Positions 24,415 through 36,602 of a DNA stretch of 64,000 nt are shown in pieces. The stretch is taken from positions 323,239,595 through 323,303,594 of the forward strand of contig JASDDO010000001.1 in assembly GCA_030015575.1 (NCBI GenBank), in the 5' to 3' direction. The position numbers and the translations under genes are program-made. Every line of letters begins with the position of its first letter. The stretch's first letter is position 1. The stretch is from Agapanthus africanus (taxonomy: Eukaryota; Streptophyta; Magnoliopsida; Asparagales; Amaryllidaceae). The notes under the pieces were generated by a model, which was not told where the DNA came from, searched no databases, and saw only the letters and a program-made list of their open reading frames with translations.

Positions 24415-27400
24415 TTAATCCACATAAACTGGCTCTTGTAAGAACAAGAGCTCCTCTGTGGGGTCAGTGGAAAAATACGGCTTAGGTCTATGTCCATTTA
24501 CTTTGAAAAAGGTGCCGTTTTTAACATTTTCTACTTCTACTGCCCCGTGCGGGTATACAGACCGCACAACAAAAGGTCCCTTCCATCGAGATCGGAGCTT
24601 ACCCGCGTGAAGGTGTAATCGTGAATCATAAAGAATGACTTGTTGACCAGATGAAAATGTTTTCCTCAAAATGTTTTTATCGTGAAAAACCTTAGTCCTA
24701 TTCTTTGTGATTACAGCGTTATCATAAGCTTCATCGCGGAGTTCGCTGAGCTCATTAAGTTGCAGCTTCCGAAAGTTGCAAGTAAGGTTTAGATCAAAAT
24801 TTATTTCTTTTATAGCCCACAATACTTTATGCTCTATCTCGACGGGTAAGTAACATGCTTTTCCAAACACTATCCTATATGGAGACATTCCTAGGTCGGT
24901 TTTATATGCAGTCCTGAATGCCCAAAGAGCATCCGTCAGTTTGGTCGACCAGTCTTTTCTATTTTTAGCAACAGTTTTCTCCAGGATAAGTTTGATTTGT
25001 CTGTTTGAGATTTCAGTCTGCCCGCTTGTTTGGGGATGATAGGGTGTAGAAAGTCGGTGGTTGATTGAGTATTTTCGCATCAGAGTCTCAAAAGATCTGT
25101 TGCAGAAATGTGTCCCATTATCGCTAATGATAGCGCGTGGGTGTCCAAATCGCGAAAAGATATTCTCTTTCAAGAACTTAATGACAACTTTCTTGTCATT
25201 AGTGCGATATGGAATGGCTTCTACCCACTTTGAGACATAATCAACCGCCAGCAAAATGTACAAATTCCCAAAGGAGTTGGGAAAAGGACCCATAAAATCA
25301 ATGCCCCAAACATCAAATATTTCAACAACCAAGATGGGTTGCTGAGGCATTTCATTCCTCTGGGATATTCTACCCTTGTACTGACATTGTGTACAGGTTT
25401 TGCAATAGTCAAATGCGTCCTTGAATAAGGTCGGCCAATAAAATCCACATTGCAAAACCTTTTTCGCTGTCTTTCTAGGACCAAAGTGACCCCCACAGGC
25501 CTGATCATGACAAAATGAAAGAACACTCTTGAACTCTTCATTCGGGACACACCGGCGAATGATCTGATCAGGACAATATTTAAACAAATAGGGCTCGTCC
25601 CAGTAAAAGTGTTTTACTTGGGAAACAAAACGATATTTGTCCTGTTTTGACCAATCGCTCGGTATTAGTCCCGTGGCATGATAGTTCACAATATCCCTGA
25701 ACCATGGTTCAGCGGATACGCTCAAGAGTTGTTCATCAGGGAATGAATCATTTATCGGCAGGGTCACAGGGGAAGAAATGATGCGTGAAAGATGGTCAGC
25801 TACTACGTTTTCACATCCTTTCTTATCTTTGATAACAAGATCGAATTCTTGTAACAGAATGATCCAACGTATTAGTCGACCTTTTGCATCTTTCTTCGCC
25901 AGAAGATGTTTTAAAGCGGAATGGTCAGTATACACAACTATAGGAGAGCCAATTAAGTAAGGCCTGAATTTTTCTAATGCAAATACAACCGCTAAGAGTT
26001 CTTTTTCTGTGGTTGTATAATTGATTTGCGCATCATTCAGGGTCTTACTTGCATAGTATATTACGTGTGGCATCTTTTCAATGTGCTGTCCTAAGACTGC
26101 ACCTACTGCAAAATCAGATGCGTCACACATCAGCTAAAAGGGGTAGTCCCAGTTTGGTGATGATAGCACGGGGGCTGAAGTGAGTGAGTGTTTAAGTGAG
26201 TCGAAAGCTGTCTCGCAGTCCGAGTCAAAATGGAAGGTTGTATCCTTGGCCAGGAGAAGAGTTAAAGGTCTAGCAATTTTGCTAAAGTCCTTAATGAATC
26301 TCCTATAAAAGCCCGCATGGCCAAGGAAAGATCGAATATCTTTGACGCTTTTGGGATGAGGGAGGTTTTGAATGACATCTATCTTAGCTCTGTCAACCTC
26401 AATGCCTTTCTGTGAAATGACATGTCCAAGGACTATTCCTTCTTGGACCATGAAATGGCATTTTTCCCAGTTCAAAGTCAAGTTCTTCTCTTTGCAACGA
26501 GTAAGAACAGCGTCAAGATTCGCTAGGCAATCGGAAAAAGAGTCTCCAAAAAGTGAGAAATCGTCCATAAAGATCTCCAGAAAATTCTCTACCATATCAG
26601 AGAATATCCCCATCATACACCACTGAAAGGTAGCGGGAGCATTGCATAACCCAAAGGGCATGCGACTGTAAGCAAAGGTACCAAAAGGACAAGTAAAAGT
26701 GGTTTTATCTTGATCCTTTTTGACGATGGGGACCTGATTATAGCCTGAGTATCCGTCCATAAAACAATAATACTCTCGTCCCGCTTAGCGTTCCAGCATC
26801 TGATCAATGAATGGTAGAGGAAAGTGGTCTTTCCTCGTGGCAGCATTGAGTTTTCTATAATCAATACATACACGCCACCCAGTTTGGACGCGTGTCTGAA
26901 TCAACTCATTTGCCTCATTGGTTATAACAGTGATGCCGGATTTCTTAGGAACGACATGTATAGGACTCACCCACTGTCTATCGGAGATGGGGTATATAAT
27001 ACCATTATCTAAGCATTTGACGATCTCTTTCATGACCGCTTCCTTCATGACGGGATTCAACCGTCTCTGTGGTTCTCGGGTTGGTCTGGCATCATCCATC
27101 ACATGTATATGATGTTCAACTATCAAGGGACTAATCCCTTTGATGTCTGCCATACTCCAACCAAACGCCTCTTTGTTAGATCTCAATACCGATAAAAGGG
27201 CATTCTCTTGCTCTAATGCAAGAGAAGCGGATATGATAACCGGTAAAGACTCATTCTCACCTAGATATGCATATTTCAGGTGAGAAGGTAAAATTTTGAG
27301 ATCTAACTCAGGCGGAGAAATGATAGAAGGAGGGATCATTGAGCGATTTTTGGATTTACAAAGAAGCTCAGAGCCTGTGAAAGATACAGACTCGGGTGGA

Positions 27401-30063
27401 GAAAAGTCAGAAGTGCAGGACTCAGGTGTAGAGAAAGTGTCCTCACTAAGATCATGTGTAAGATCAAGCAGAGATGTGTTAATGTCGTCGAGATCTAGCA
27501 AGCAAAGATCCTCAGCTCCACAACTATCGGGAGCGATCTCATGGACAGAGCACACATCTAAAATATGAGCAGAGGGTTCTGATGGCTGACTTCCAACTTT
27601 GTAGATATTTAGTTCAATGGTCATATTTCCAAATGATAAGTTCATTGAACCATTTCTACAGTTTATAACACCGTTGGAAGTGGCAAGGAAAGGACGACCC
27701 AGAATCACCGGAATTTGGCCCCGGGGGTTTGCTACAGGATGTGTGTCGAGCACAATGAAGTCTACAGGGAAAACAAATTCCCCGACCTTTATCAATACAT
27801 CCTCTAATTCACCCCTTGGTTTGGTGATAGATCGGTCTGCCATCTGGAGAGTGCAATGAGCAGGTTTCAGCTCTCCAATCCCTAATTGCTCATAGACAGA
27901 ATAGGAGAGCAGGTTAACACTTGCGCCAAGGTCTAAAAGAGCACGATTTATGTTTTTACCCCCAATCGAAATCGATATTGTAGGACATCCTGGGTCCTTT
28001 CGTTTCTTTGGTAGTTGGGGTATAAAAGCAGTGCTAATATTATTAGACATGAAGACCTTCTTCGGCACTTGAGTCTTCCTCTTCCTAGTGCATAAGTCCT
28101 TAAGAATTTTCGCATAAACGGGGACTTGTTGAATCGCATCTAGGAGAGGGATATTGATGTTAACCTGTTTGAACATTTCTAAAATTTTCTCCATATGAGG
28201 ACTCGTTCTATTACCCCTTAACCGGTTCGGGTAAGGAGCTTTCACAATAAGCGCAGGGTCCATCGCAGGAGAAGGAAGAGGGGGTAGACGTGGTCCCAAA
28301 AGAGGTGTGGGGACCGTCTGTGGAGAACTATAAGGGTTGGGAGAAGGTGTCGAGCCTAATGGGAAATGGAGAATAGGTTCGCGAGAAGATGGTGAGATAG
28401 AAGAGGAAGGATCAGAAGGAGAAGTGTGTGTGTGTGGAAAGGTCTCAGCCGGGGTGTTGATATGATTTTCAGTATCATCAATACCTTCCCCGACATGATT
28501 GTTCAGCACTCTTCCCGATCTCAACGTTGTGACGGCATTTACATTGTAATGCCCAGGATTCTGTAGGGGTTGAGAGGGAAGTTTCCCTTTTTCTCTCGCA
28601 CTCATTTCGGCCTTTAGGCATGCGATTTCAGCTTCCATCGATTTGATACTCTCAGCTTGGGACGCTGAGTTTTTCTTTATCTCACTGACGGAAGATCTAA
28701 CCTCAGTCGAAACCTCTATGAAATTTGATAAAAGTGATTTCATGGTTTGAGTGAATTGAGAGAACTCGTCAGAACAGGACTGCATAGGATTAGACTGTGC
28801 AGGAGTGTTGCCCTGGTTTTGGAAATTTTGTGACTGATAAGGGCGCTGAGTGAGTTGAAGGGGTTGCTGTTGTGGTGGAGGAAGAACCCTTTGAAATTGA
28901 TTTGTGTTAGGAACCGTGTTTTGAGATTGGTTTTGGTTCCAAGCAAAATTCGGGTGATTCCTCCAACCCTGATTGTACGTGGAAGAATATGGATCGTTTC
29001 GAGGTCTTTGAAATGCGGCATTAGAATGCTCGTGACCTTGAAACGCAGAGTTTAATGGACATTCTTCCGTTAAATGAGACGGATCAGAACAGCACCCACA
29101 AACAGTTTTGGGGAGTGACACTGGGTTTAGGGAGGCTGCTGCAAATTTGTGTTCCATAGCATCGAGCTTCTTTTGCATTGCTGCCATTTCAGCTCGAACA
29201 CCTATGGACACATCTATTTGGTGTACGCCACCCCTATTCAATGGTTGGGTTCCACTCTCCCAATGTAGTGATTTTTCAGCGAACTCTTCTAAATACTTCC
29301 AAGCTTCCCCATCATCTTTGGTCATAAAAGTACCTTGACATATGTTTTCAAGGCTCTGTTTAGTGTTTGGATTAATGCCCTCATAAATGATTCGGCACAA
29401 TTCCCATCTCGGGATGCCGTGATGAGGACACTGAACCAATAGATCCTTGAAACGTTCAAAGCATTTTGAAAATGGTTCAGCAGGGAGCTGGGCAAATTGA
29501 TTCGGTTCGCTACGGATTCGAGCTGTCTTTTGTATTGGGTAAAATTTCTTAAGGAATGCAGCTACGAATTCTTCCCAATTCGTAATAGAGTGTGCGGTAG
29601 TGTTATATAGCCACTTCTCGGCTAAATCGCACAATGTAAATGGAAGAAGTCATAGACGCATTGCATCCACTGAAAGTTGTGACGTACCCATCATTGCGCA
29701 TACGTTTTCAAATTTGGTAATGAAAACGTAAGCGTCCTCAGTCTCGAGTCCGTGGAATTTGGGTAAAAGATTGATATACTGGGGCTTAATCTCAAAGTTA
29801 TCCCCATTGGCTGGTGGTGTGGATAAGCAGGTCGAAAGAGGACCTCGAATAGGGTAGCACCTCTCCTGGAGAGAGATGCGGGGTGGATTCTGCGCACCAA
29901 CGGACGGCGGCAGATTAGGGTTAAAGAAGTTTGATGGATTCTGATCCATCGGTGTGGGTGCGGTAGTGGGTAAAGGAAAGGTAAATGGAGAAATATCGAC
30001 TTCGGAGTCGATAAAGGGTACGCGGACTAAACGGGCACTAGAATCCCGTGTCCAGCCTATCAT
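24415..30063 (-). pseudogene. Element G gag-pol polyprotein with three in-frame stops
   Basis: One frame of 1,882 codons encodes Gag, protease, reverse transcriptase, RNase H and integrase of an Athila-type element. It is interrupted by stops at codon 138 (29650-29652), 1093 (26785-26787) and 1310 (26134-26136), with no frameshift. Counting from the methionine at 30063: Gag occupies about 1-320; the zinc knuckle is C322-C325-H330-C335; the protease LLDLGAS has its aspartate at 711; the reverse transcriptase FMDD aspartates are 1167 and 1168. RNase H begins CDASDF at about 1313 and includes YTDHSAL. Integrase has an HHCC domain at about 1519-1560 and D1589, D1648, E1684 with D,D35E spacing. 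A proline/serine-rich linker (about 540-600) follows a coiled-coil-like stretch. Inactive as it stands. Confidence 0.93.
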
Positions 30064-31038
30064 GTACTAAAAAGGGTTAGTACAAGTGGCAGCGTTGACT
30101 TATAATTAGGGGTAATGAATGAATGCGGTGCTTGCTTTGAAAAAGGGACGGATTTTTGAAAAAATGATGCGACAAAACAAATGCAGCACACAAACCCTAG
30201 AATCTAGTGGTCACCTAGGTCCGGCTCTAGACCGCTCCTAACTGCCAAAAGACAAGTCGCAGGATAGAATCCTCCACTGCCTCTTTGTCCCCCTGTGGCC
30301 GGATAAGTGCCAGGTAAGTGGGAAGGTACTCCACTACGTAAGTAGTGGGCCTAATTAAAAACCACTAGCCTTAGACACACTCGCCTTAGGCACCGCAAGA
30401 AAACGCGGATAAGCAATGAATTACCCACGGCCTTCTCTTGTCCTAATTGAGCGCGACAGTCCTTAGAGTCTTCTCTAGATTTCTTTTAGTTAATGTGGGT
30501 CAATGCGGATGCAAGTTTTGTGGTTTTCGGGGCCTAGGAAGGGTAATGAAATCCCCACCTAATTTGGATTTGGCCGTGCCCCTTAATTTCCGTATTTAGA
30601 ATGCAAACAACCAAGAAATCAAAATCACGCACAAATTTAATTTTGCTTTTGCGGCGCTGCGATTATTTGCAAAGAAACCTGCAGAAAATTGTTAGTTGGA
30701 GCTAAAAAGAGGAGAGAGAAGGAGGTAAGAAATCACCTGAAGAAAAATTGTACAGAGAACCCTCCAAAGAGCCGCGTTTCCGCCGCGTTTGGGCACTCCC
30801 ACCGCGCTTCCGCGGTTGAACAATGGGATCAATGCACAAAACTTCACCAGGAAGCTTCTGTAGACTCCCTCTGCTCTCTGGTATATTCCAAAAATTTTCT
30901 TCAATTTCCAAACAGCTCCAGATTTCCTTGCAATGAACAACAGCAAATCGTTTAGGGTTTGCACGAATTTTGATCTCAAAAACAACAATGGAATAATTCT
31001 TTCAATTTCAAACTATAATATGAAACGAATTAGCGCGC
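30064..31038 (-). other. Element G 5' leader
   Basis: Noncoding leader of about 1 kb between primer site and gag. It contains two tandem GC-rich quasi-palindromes at 30771-30818. Overlapping ORFs on both strands near 30690-30990 reflect low stop density in that GC-rich stretch. Confidence 0.65.
30771..30818. other. Pair of GC-rich quasi-palindromes in G leader
   Basis: GCCGCGTTTCCGCCGCG (30771-30787) and ACCGCGCTTCCGCGGT (30801-30816) resemble the hairpin arms in the G LTR and in the copia leaders. Confidence 0.7.
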
Positions 31039-31058
31039 GATCCCCGGCAACGGCGCCA
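31039..31058 (-). other. Element G primer-binding site (probably tRNA-Asp)
   Basis: Minus strand TGGCGCCGTTGCCGGGGATC, 2 bases from the LTR. This sequence is used by Athila-type elements and is reported to pair with tRNA-Asp; the tRNA identity is from memory, not tested. Confidence 0.8.
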
Positions 31059-31060
31059 TT

Positions 31061-32984
31061 TGATTTAGTGTAATTCTCGGATGTGTTTGTAAAAAGCAAG
31101 TATCGAATCAATTGTTTCCCGATAACGGTTTCATTTGATCGATAATAGTATCTTGTATCGGTATTTAGAAAATTGTAATAAGAACTCACTATCAAAGAAT
31201 TATATTTGACCGCAATCAACTACGGTGTCAGTTGTAGATCGTAAGCGAGTGCGGATCGTCCACAGGGATTGTGCGATTCGTTTCAATGTTTAATTTGTTT
31301 GAATCGAAAAGTTAATCGAAAAGAAAAGAAAACATGATTCAAGAATTTATCGATTGATTCAGGTGTCACGATGTTTAATCAAGAATCAAGAAATGATAAA
31401 CAATCAAGAATCGGGTTTCGATGATATTTCCAACCAAATGTCAAGAATCTAAATAAGGCTCGTAGGAATCGATCGGAACTATAGACGTGATGTAATTTCA
31501 AGATTTCGTGTTCTTGTCCTTCGAAGGATTGATACTAGATCGATGATGATCGATGAGAGTTAGGGCTTTCTTGATGAAACTAGGGTTTCATCGTTTAACC
31601 CTTGTTCTTTCATCGATATCATTCACATTCTACCCTCTAGCAATTTCAAGAAACAATCGTAACTTCCCAATCTCAAGCGATATCAATCAAGAAAGCATCG
31701 CATCGAATTGGGTCGTCGATTCTTGAACTTGCTAGGGTTTACAAAACTCGTAGGATTCAAGAATCGATTTAAGATATATTACATCATCATTCTATTGATC
31801 GTCTCAACTCCTCGACGAGCGGAGTATTACTCAAACATCATCACACAGAAAGTATTCAAGAATTGAAAAGATATCATGATGCGAGAATTTAAAGAAAACA
31901 AGATAAAAGAATATCACCTTTTATTTATATCAACAATTTGATTACAGTCGCTCAAGAACTACAAGAGGAAGAACTAAATTGTTGAATTGGCGTCGCTCGG
32001 CTCCGTGAGTCGTGGATCGGCTTGGACCACTTGCTTCGTTGAAGATCGGCTCGGCTCATAAAAGGTTGCAAGGCTTCTTGCTTGATGGGTACTCGGGATC
32101 TTGGCTTTTGATTAGAATTAGGGTTAGGGTTTCACACAAGTCCTCTCACTGGACTTGTGGAAGAAGAAGATGAAGAAGGAGATAGAATGGCTCTAAAATG
32201 AACTAATGGATTGATTTTTCCAAGGTTCCAAGATTAGAAAGATCTCTTTACAAGTGAGCGTAGGGTCTTATTTATAGAGCACCCCAAACCCTAAGCCTTT
32301 GAGTTCCCTCCAAAAGTTTGTCGAAAGACTTCTAGAAGTAGTTAGTTAGGCTTAGCTTAGGGTTTAAGCTAGGGTTTAGGGAGAAGTTTCTAGAATGATA
32401 GGCTAGTTTAGTGTTGATCCCAAAGCTTGCTGATCTGGCAGAAGTCTCTGGAGTATTCTGGAATTTAAAGTATATGAGCTGAATGTGGGCCCTGAGTTAA
32501 ACATTATGCAGCAAAATTGGATGGCTGAAGTGGCAAGGCCGCCGCAGAACCGGGGCTCAAGCAGGCTCTGGCCGCGGTTCCGCGGCCATGTTGGCTCCTT
32601 GAGCTTGCATCTTTCTGGTGTGCTCTTGGGTTGTTACTTGGACCTTTCTTTGATATGTTGATTTTTGTTTGTCCCTTTGGATTGATACCAGAGTTGAAAT
32701 CATTGAGTTGGCGAAACGTTTTAGTTGTACCCTGTAAATTTTGGCCTTTCTGCTGGATTTTCCTGCACAGATCTCAAAACAAGTGTTGCGCAAATGTAGG
32801 GATGATGCGATGCCATGAAATGTGGTCAATTTCCTTTATAGTGTCGGTTTTAGAGTCTATACAGGTAATCTGATATTTTGCGACAGTTTTGCTAATATGT
32901 GAATTATGAATGCCGAACACTTCTATATGAATGCAAATGATGAGGAAATTGTCGGCTAAAATATGCAATATTTTCGACTAATCG
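31061..32984 (-). repeat. Element G 5' LTR (1924 bp)
   Basis: Runs from TGATTTAGTGTAATTC to TCGACTAATCG. The last base differs from the 3' LTR (CA to CG), and one arm of the GC-rich hairpin has decayed here (32538-32588). Confidence 0.95.
32538..32588. other. GC-rich hairpin in G 5' LTR, one arm decayed
   Basis: The right arm is intact (GGCCGCGGTTCCGCGGCC region). The left arm has two substitutions relative to the 3' LTR, as if CpG/CpHpG sites had been lost. Confidence 0.7.
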
Positions 32985-34633
32985 GTTCTCAACACATGAG
33001 AGGTTAGGGTTTGATAGAGAGGATGAAGAAGAGAGAGCTAGGAGAGAGAATATTTTTTTATGATAGAATGAAGTGATAGCTCTCTTATTAGCATAAAAGA
33101 ATAATAATTTTAATTAGCAAAAATTGTGATGGTTTATTTGATTTGACCTTTATCATGTCACCATTAATGCTAAGCACAAAATATCTCATGCTTAACAAAA
33201 AAATATCTAAGTCAACTTTGGTCAACAAGTCAAATGGTCAATCCAAATAACCATAACACAATTATCACTAATTAAAACTATTAATCAATTACCTTCATCT
33301 CATTGAGGTCTTAATCAAGTCAATGGTCAAAACCCTAATGAGGTGCCTCCTTCATTTGTCTCTATCAACTGTATATAAATACCCGATTCCGCGTTCCGAA
33401 GAACACGAACTCAATGAGATTGAACCAAGCCAAAATCAAATACTAGGATCTGGCTTAAACCAAAGCTCACTAGTATCAACTGCCTGAACACCAAACGTGC
33501 ACAGGTATGCATATGTGAACGAACCCCATCGTAAAACTATACGACCACTACTCATTTCGCCCAAAGCAGGGAAACCCTCTGTGTGTGGGACTCTAAAGAC
33601 TCGACACTATGCTGGCAGTGGGTTTAACCACAGGCCGCAAGCGGTACTAGCTGCACGTAACGGTCCCCAGGTAGATGTCGATAAGAAGGCCGATGAGTAA
33701 AACCCATCCGAACTCATACTGAGCCTGAATGTGACAATCTCCGTACAGTCCGGTCTGTTCGTCTAAGAGTATCGCATGTCGGGCCTAGGGGCCGTAAAAC
33801 ATCAGACCCCTAACAGCGGTACAAGCCATGTCGGAGTGTAGTCCATAACACCCTGAGAAACTACTGGAAACACTACCAGAAAATCTCGCTTGCCCTGGCC
33901 AGGGACTTTGTGTAATGGCTCTCCTAGACACAGTGCGATATCAACCTCCAATACCGGGAGAGACGAATCCTACCTAACCGTCACTGCCTCCAAGTGTTTC
34001 GGGACTGCACCCAACTATTACCTGTTTGCACGACTCAATAGAGCTGTGATAGGGTTGTAATCTAAGAACAGTGGGAACACACTCGAGGCGAAGTGACAGT
34101 GTCAAGTGAACGGACTAAGCTGTACTCATGTCACCTGGGAACTGCTAACCGACGATAGGTATAGTACCAACCAACAGTTCCCGACGAGTCCTGTCTAGTG
34201 TACTCATAACCTAATGAGCACCTGCATACTATCTCCAGTACGATGTACTGATGGCTGTGGGACAGACCATCTCCCCATCTGGGATGAGAAGCATACACAC
34301 TAGTCTACTCTGGAGTATCGATGCCCTGTCTCGATAATCCTACGACTAGGGACCTGTATAAGGATGTGCTTGTAGACTACCCAACCCCCACAAGTGTGAC
34401 TGCCATCACAACGCTGGTAGTCAAGCAAAGATCCTAAGGGCTCTATCAATATGTATTAGCGATACGTCAAAGAACATATACACATATTAAGATAGATACA
34501 AACCAAGTAGCATACTACCATATCGAGCAAGGCTGCTATAAATCCGTGTTTATATATATATTCCAAGCTTCCAAAATGTAATATACAAACTAGTACTATA
34601 CAATAATGGCCTCTAGGGTATATCACACTAACA
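32985..34633 (-). repeat. C array middle LTR, second part
   Basis: Continuation of the LTR split by G, beginning with the gttct duplication and ending CACACTAACA next to the C2 polypurine tract. With 20627-21024 it makes a complete LTR of 2042 bp. Confidence 0.95.
33210..33241 (-). promoter_or_regulatory. W-box cluster in C middle LTR
   Basis: Four TTGAC[CT] hexamers on the sense strand in 32 bp, same spacing as in the left C LTR. Confidence 0.5.
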
Positions 34634-34647
34634 ATCTCCTACTTGCA
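34634..34647 (-). other. C2 polypurine tract
   Basis: Purine-rich on the minus strand, directly inside the middle LTR. It shows that the middle LTR is the 3' LTR for C2. Confidence 0.8.
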
Positions 34648-36602
34648 CTAAGGCCATGTACCGGCATATCGCAGACCTATCATTTCAAATAGCCTCTCGA
34701 ACTTCGTCTGAGGAATGGCCTTTGTGAATGGATCTGCAGTGTTATCTTCTGTAGCAACCCTCCGAACCTCGATCTCCCGGCGATCCACGATCTCCCTGAT
34801 CAGGTGATACCGCCTCAAGATGTGTTTGGACTTCTGATGGGACCTGGGTTCCTTCGCTAAAGCTATAGCCCCGTTGTTGTCACAATACAGAGGTATTGGA
34901 TCAACAATGGACGGAACCACCTGAAGTTCTGTTAAGAACTTCCTCATCCAGACTGTTTCTTTTGCGGCATCAAAAGCTGCGATATACTCCGCTTCCATCA
35001 TCGAGTCAGCAACGGTTTCCTGTTTGGAACTCTTCCAACAGACCGCCCCATCGTTGAGGGTAAAGACATAACCCTACATGGATTTGGAGTCATCCTTGTC
35101 ACTCTAGAAGCTGGAGTCAGCAAAGGCCTCAATCTGGAGGTCTTTTCCGCCGTAAACCAAAAACATATCCTTAGTCCTTCTCAGGTACTTCAGAATGTTC
35201 TTTACCGCTATCCAGTGCTTCTCCCCAGGGTTTGACTGATACCGGCTTACGACACTCAGTGCATAAGCTACATCTGGTCTGGTACACAACATCGCATACA
35301 TTATAGAGTCTACCGCAGAAGCGTAGGGTATAATAGACATGCGATCCCTTTCCAAATCAGTCTTGGGAGACATTTCTTTGGAGAGGGTGATCTCGTGACA
35401 AGACGGTAAATTACCGCGCTTGGAATCTTCCATGCTGAATCTTTTCAGTACAGTGTTGATGTACCTGGACTGCAAGAGTCCCAATATCCTTTTTAATCTA
35501 TCACAATAGATCCGGATCCCCAGAATGTAAGAGGCATCACCCTGGTCTTTCATGGAGAACCTGTGTGACAAAAACCCTTTGACAGATTGTAGCATAGGAA
35601 TGTCATTTCCTATCAAGAGAATGGCATCCACGTACAAGACGGGGAATACAACAGCTCTTGCTACAATCTTACAATAAATGCATGGTTCATCTAGATTTTT
35701 GATAAAGTCATATTTTTTGACCGTCTCATCAAAACAGATCGTCCAACTCCACGATACCTGCTTTAGTCCATAAATGGACTTAAGCAACTTGCACACTTTC
35801 CCGCTGCTCCTACTCTGAATGAAACCTTTTGGCTGGTCCATATAGACACACTCTTCTAAATTACCATTTAGAAAAGCGATTTTTACGTCCATCTGCCAAA
35901 TCTCATAATCGTGGAAGGCAGCAAAGGCAAGAAGGATCCGAATGAATTTAAGCATAGCCACTGGAGAAAAGGTTTCGTCATAGTCCAAACCAGGTCTTTG
36001 AAGAAAACCCTTTGCAACAAGTCTAGCCTTATAGGTCTTAACCTGTCCATCTACACCAATCTTCCTTTTGAAGATCCATTTGCAGCCTACGGGTTTTACT
36101 CCTTCTGGAGCAATGTCCAAAATTCATACTTTGTTGGTGTACATGGACTCCATCTCGGTCCGCATTGCATCCAGCCATTTTATCTAGTCAGTGCTTTGAA
36201 TGGCCTGCTGGAAGCAAGTCAGCTCATCATTATCAATGATGCAATCCTCTCTATGCCCATCTATGAGAAAACCGTAGTATCTCTCAGGTGGATGAGAAAG
36301 CCTACTATTCCTGCAGAGCGGTGCGGGAATGTCCTGTTCTTGTGAACCTTCTGGTTCTACTAGGCTTTCAGTAATAACTTGTGGTTCTGGAATTTCTTCC
36401 AGTTCTATTGCGCTCCCACTTATCTGATTTTCTAAAAATTCAGTTTCCAAGAAGCAAGCATGAAGAGAAACAAATACCTTTTGTTCCTCTGCGTAATAGA
36501 AGAAATATTCCTTAGAGTTCTTTGGATATCCCACAAACTTGCACTGTACTGAGCGTGCCTCGAGTTTGTCCGTATGCTGCATTTTGACAAAAGCTGGATA
36601 TC
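34648..36602 (-). pseudogene. C2 copia pol pseudogene, 3' part (integrase end, RT, RNase H)
   Basis: This is the downstream half of the C2 polyprotein; its upstream half lies beyond element B at 57349-59336. It holds the integrase C-terminal region (KLEARSVQCKFVGYPKNSK), reverse transcriptase with QMDVKIAFLNG and an altered catalytic motif YVDAILLIGND (second aspartate changed to alanine, near 35627), and RNase H with NGAIALAKEPRSH. One frame is kept throughout, with stops at 36184-36186, near 36124, 35104-35106 and near 35075. It ends RYAGTWP, as in A. The sequence breaks at 36602, where the 5-bp duplication atatc marks the B insertion. Confidence 0.9.

Larger units (their letters stand above)
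21025..32984 (-). mobile_element. Element G: complete Athila-type Ty3/gypsy retrotransposon (11,960 bp)
   Basis: Two LTRs of about 1.92 kb flank an internal region with primer site, gag-pol and polypurine tract. The element is bounded by a perfect 5-bp duplication gttct (21020-21024 and 32985-32989). Its site in the C LTR is confirmed by the uninterrupted right C LTR (61791-61804). The terminal base of the right copy is G instead of A. The primer site, the VTGWRVCIDYRKLN-like and FMDDFS motifs and the AAGTTTGGGGGAA tract match the Athila/Tat group. By eye the LTRs differ at roughly 30 positions, so G is older than A. Confidence 0.95.

Noticed and set aside
30689..30988. Overlapping ORFs of 88-98 residues on both strands
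   Set aside because: They result from the GC-rich hairpin region in the G leader, with no domain and no counterpart in other leaders.
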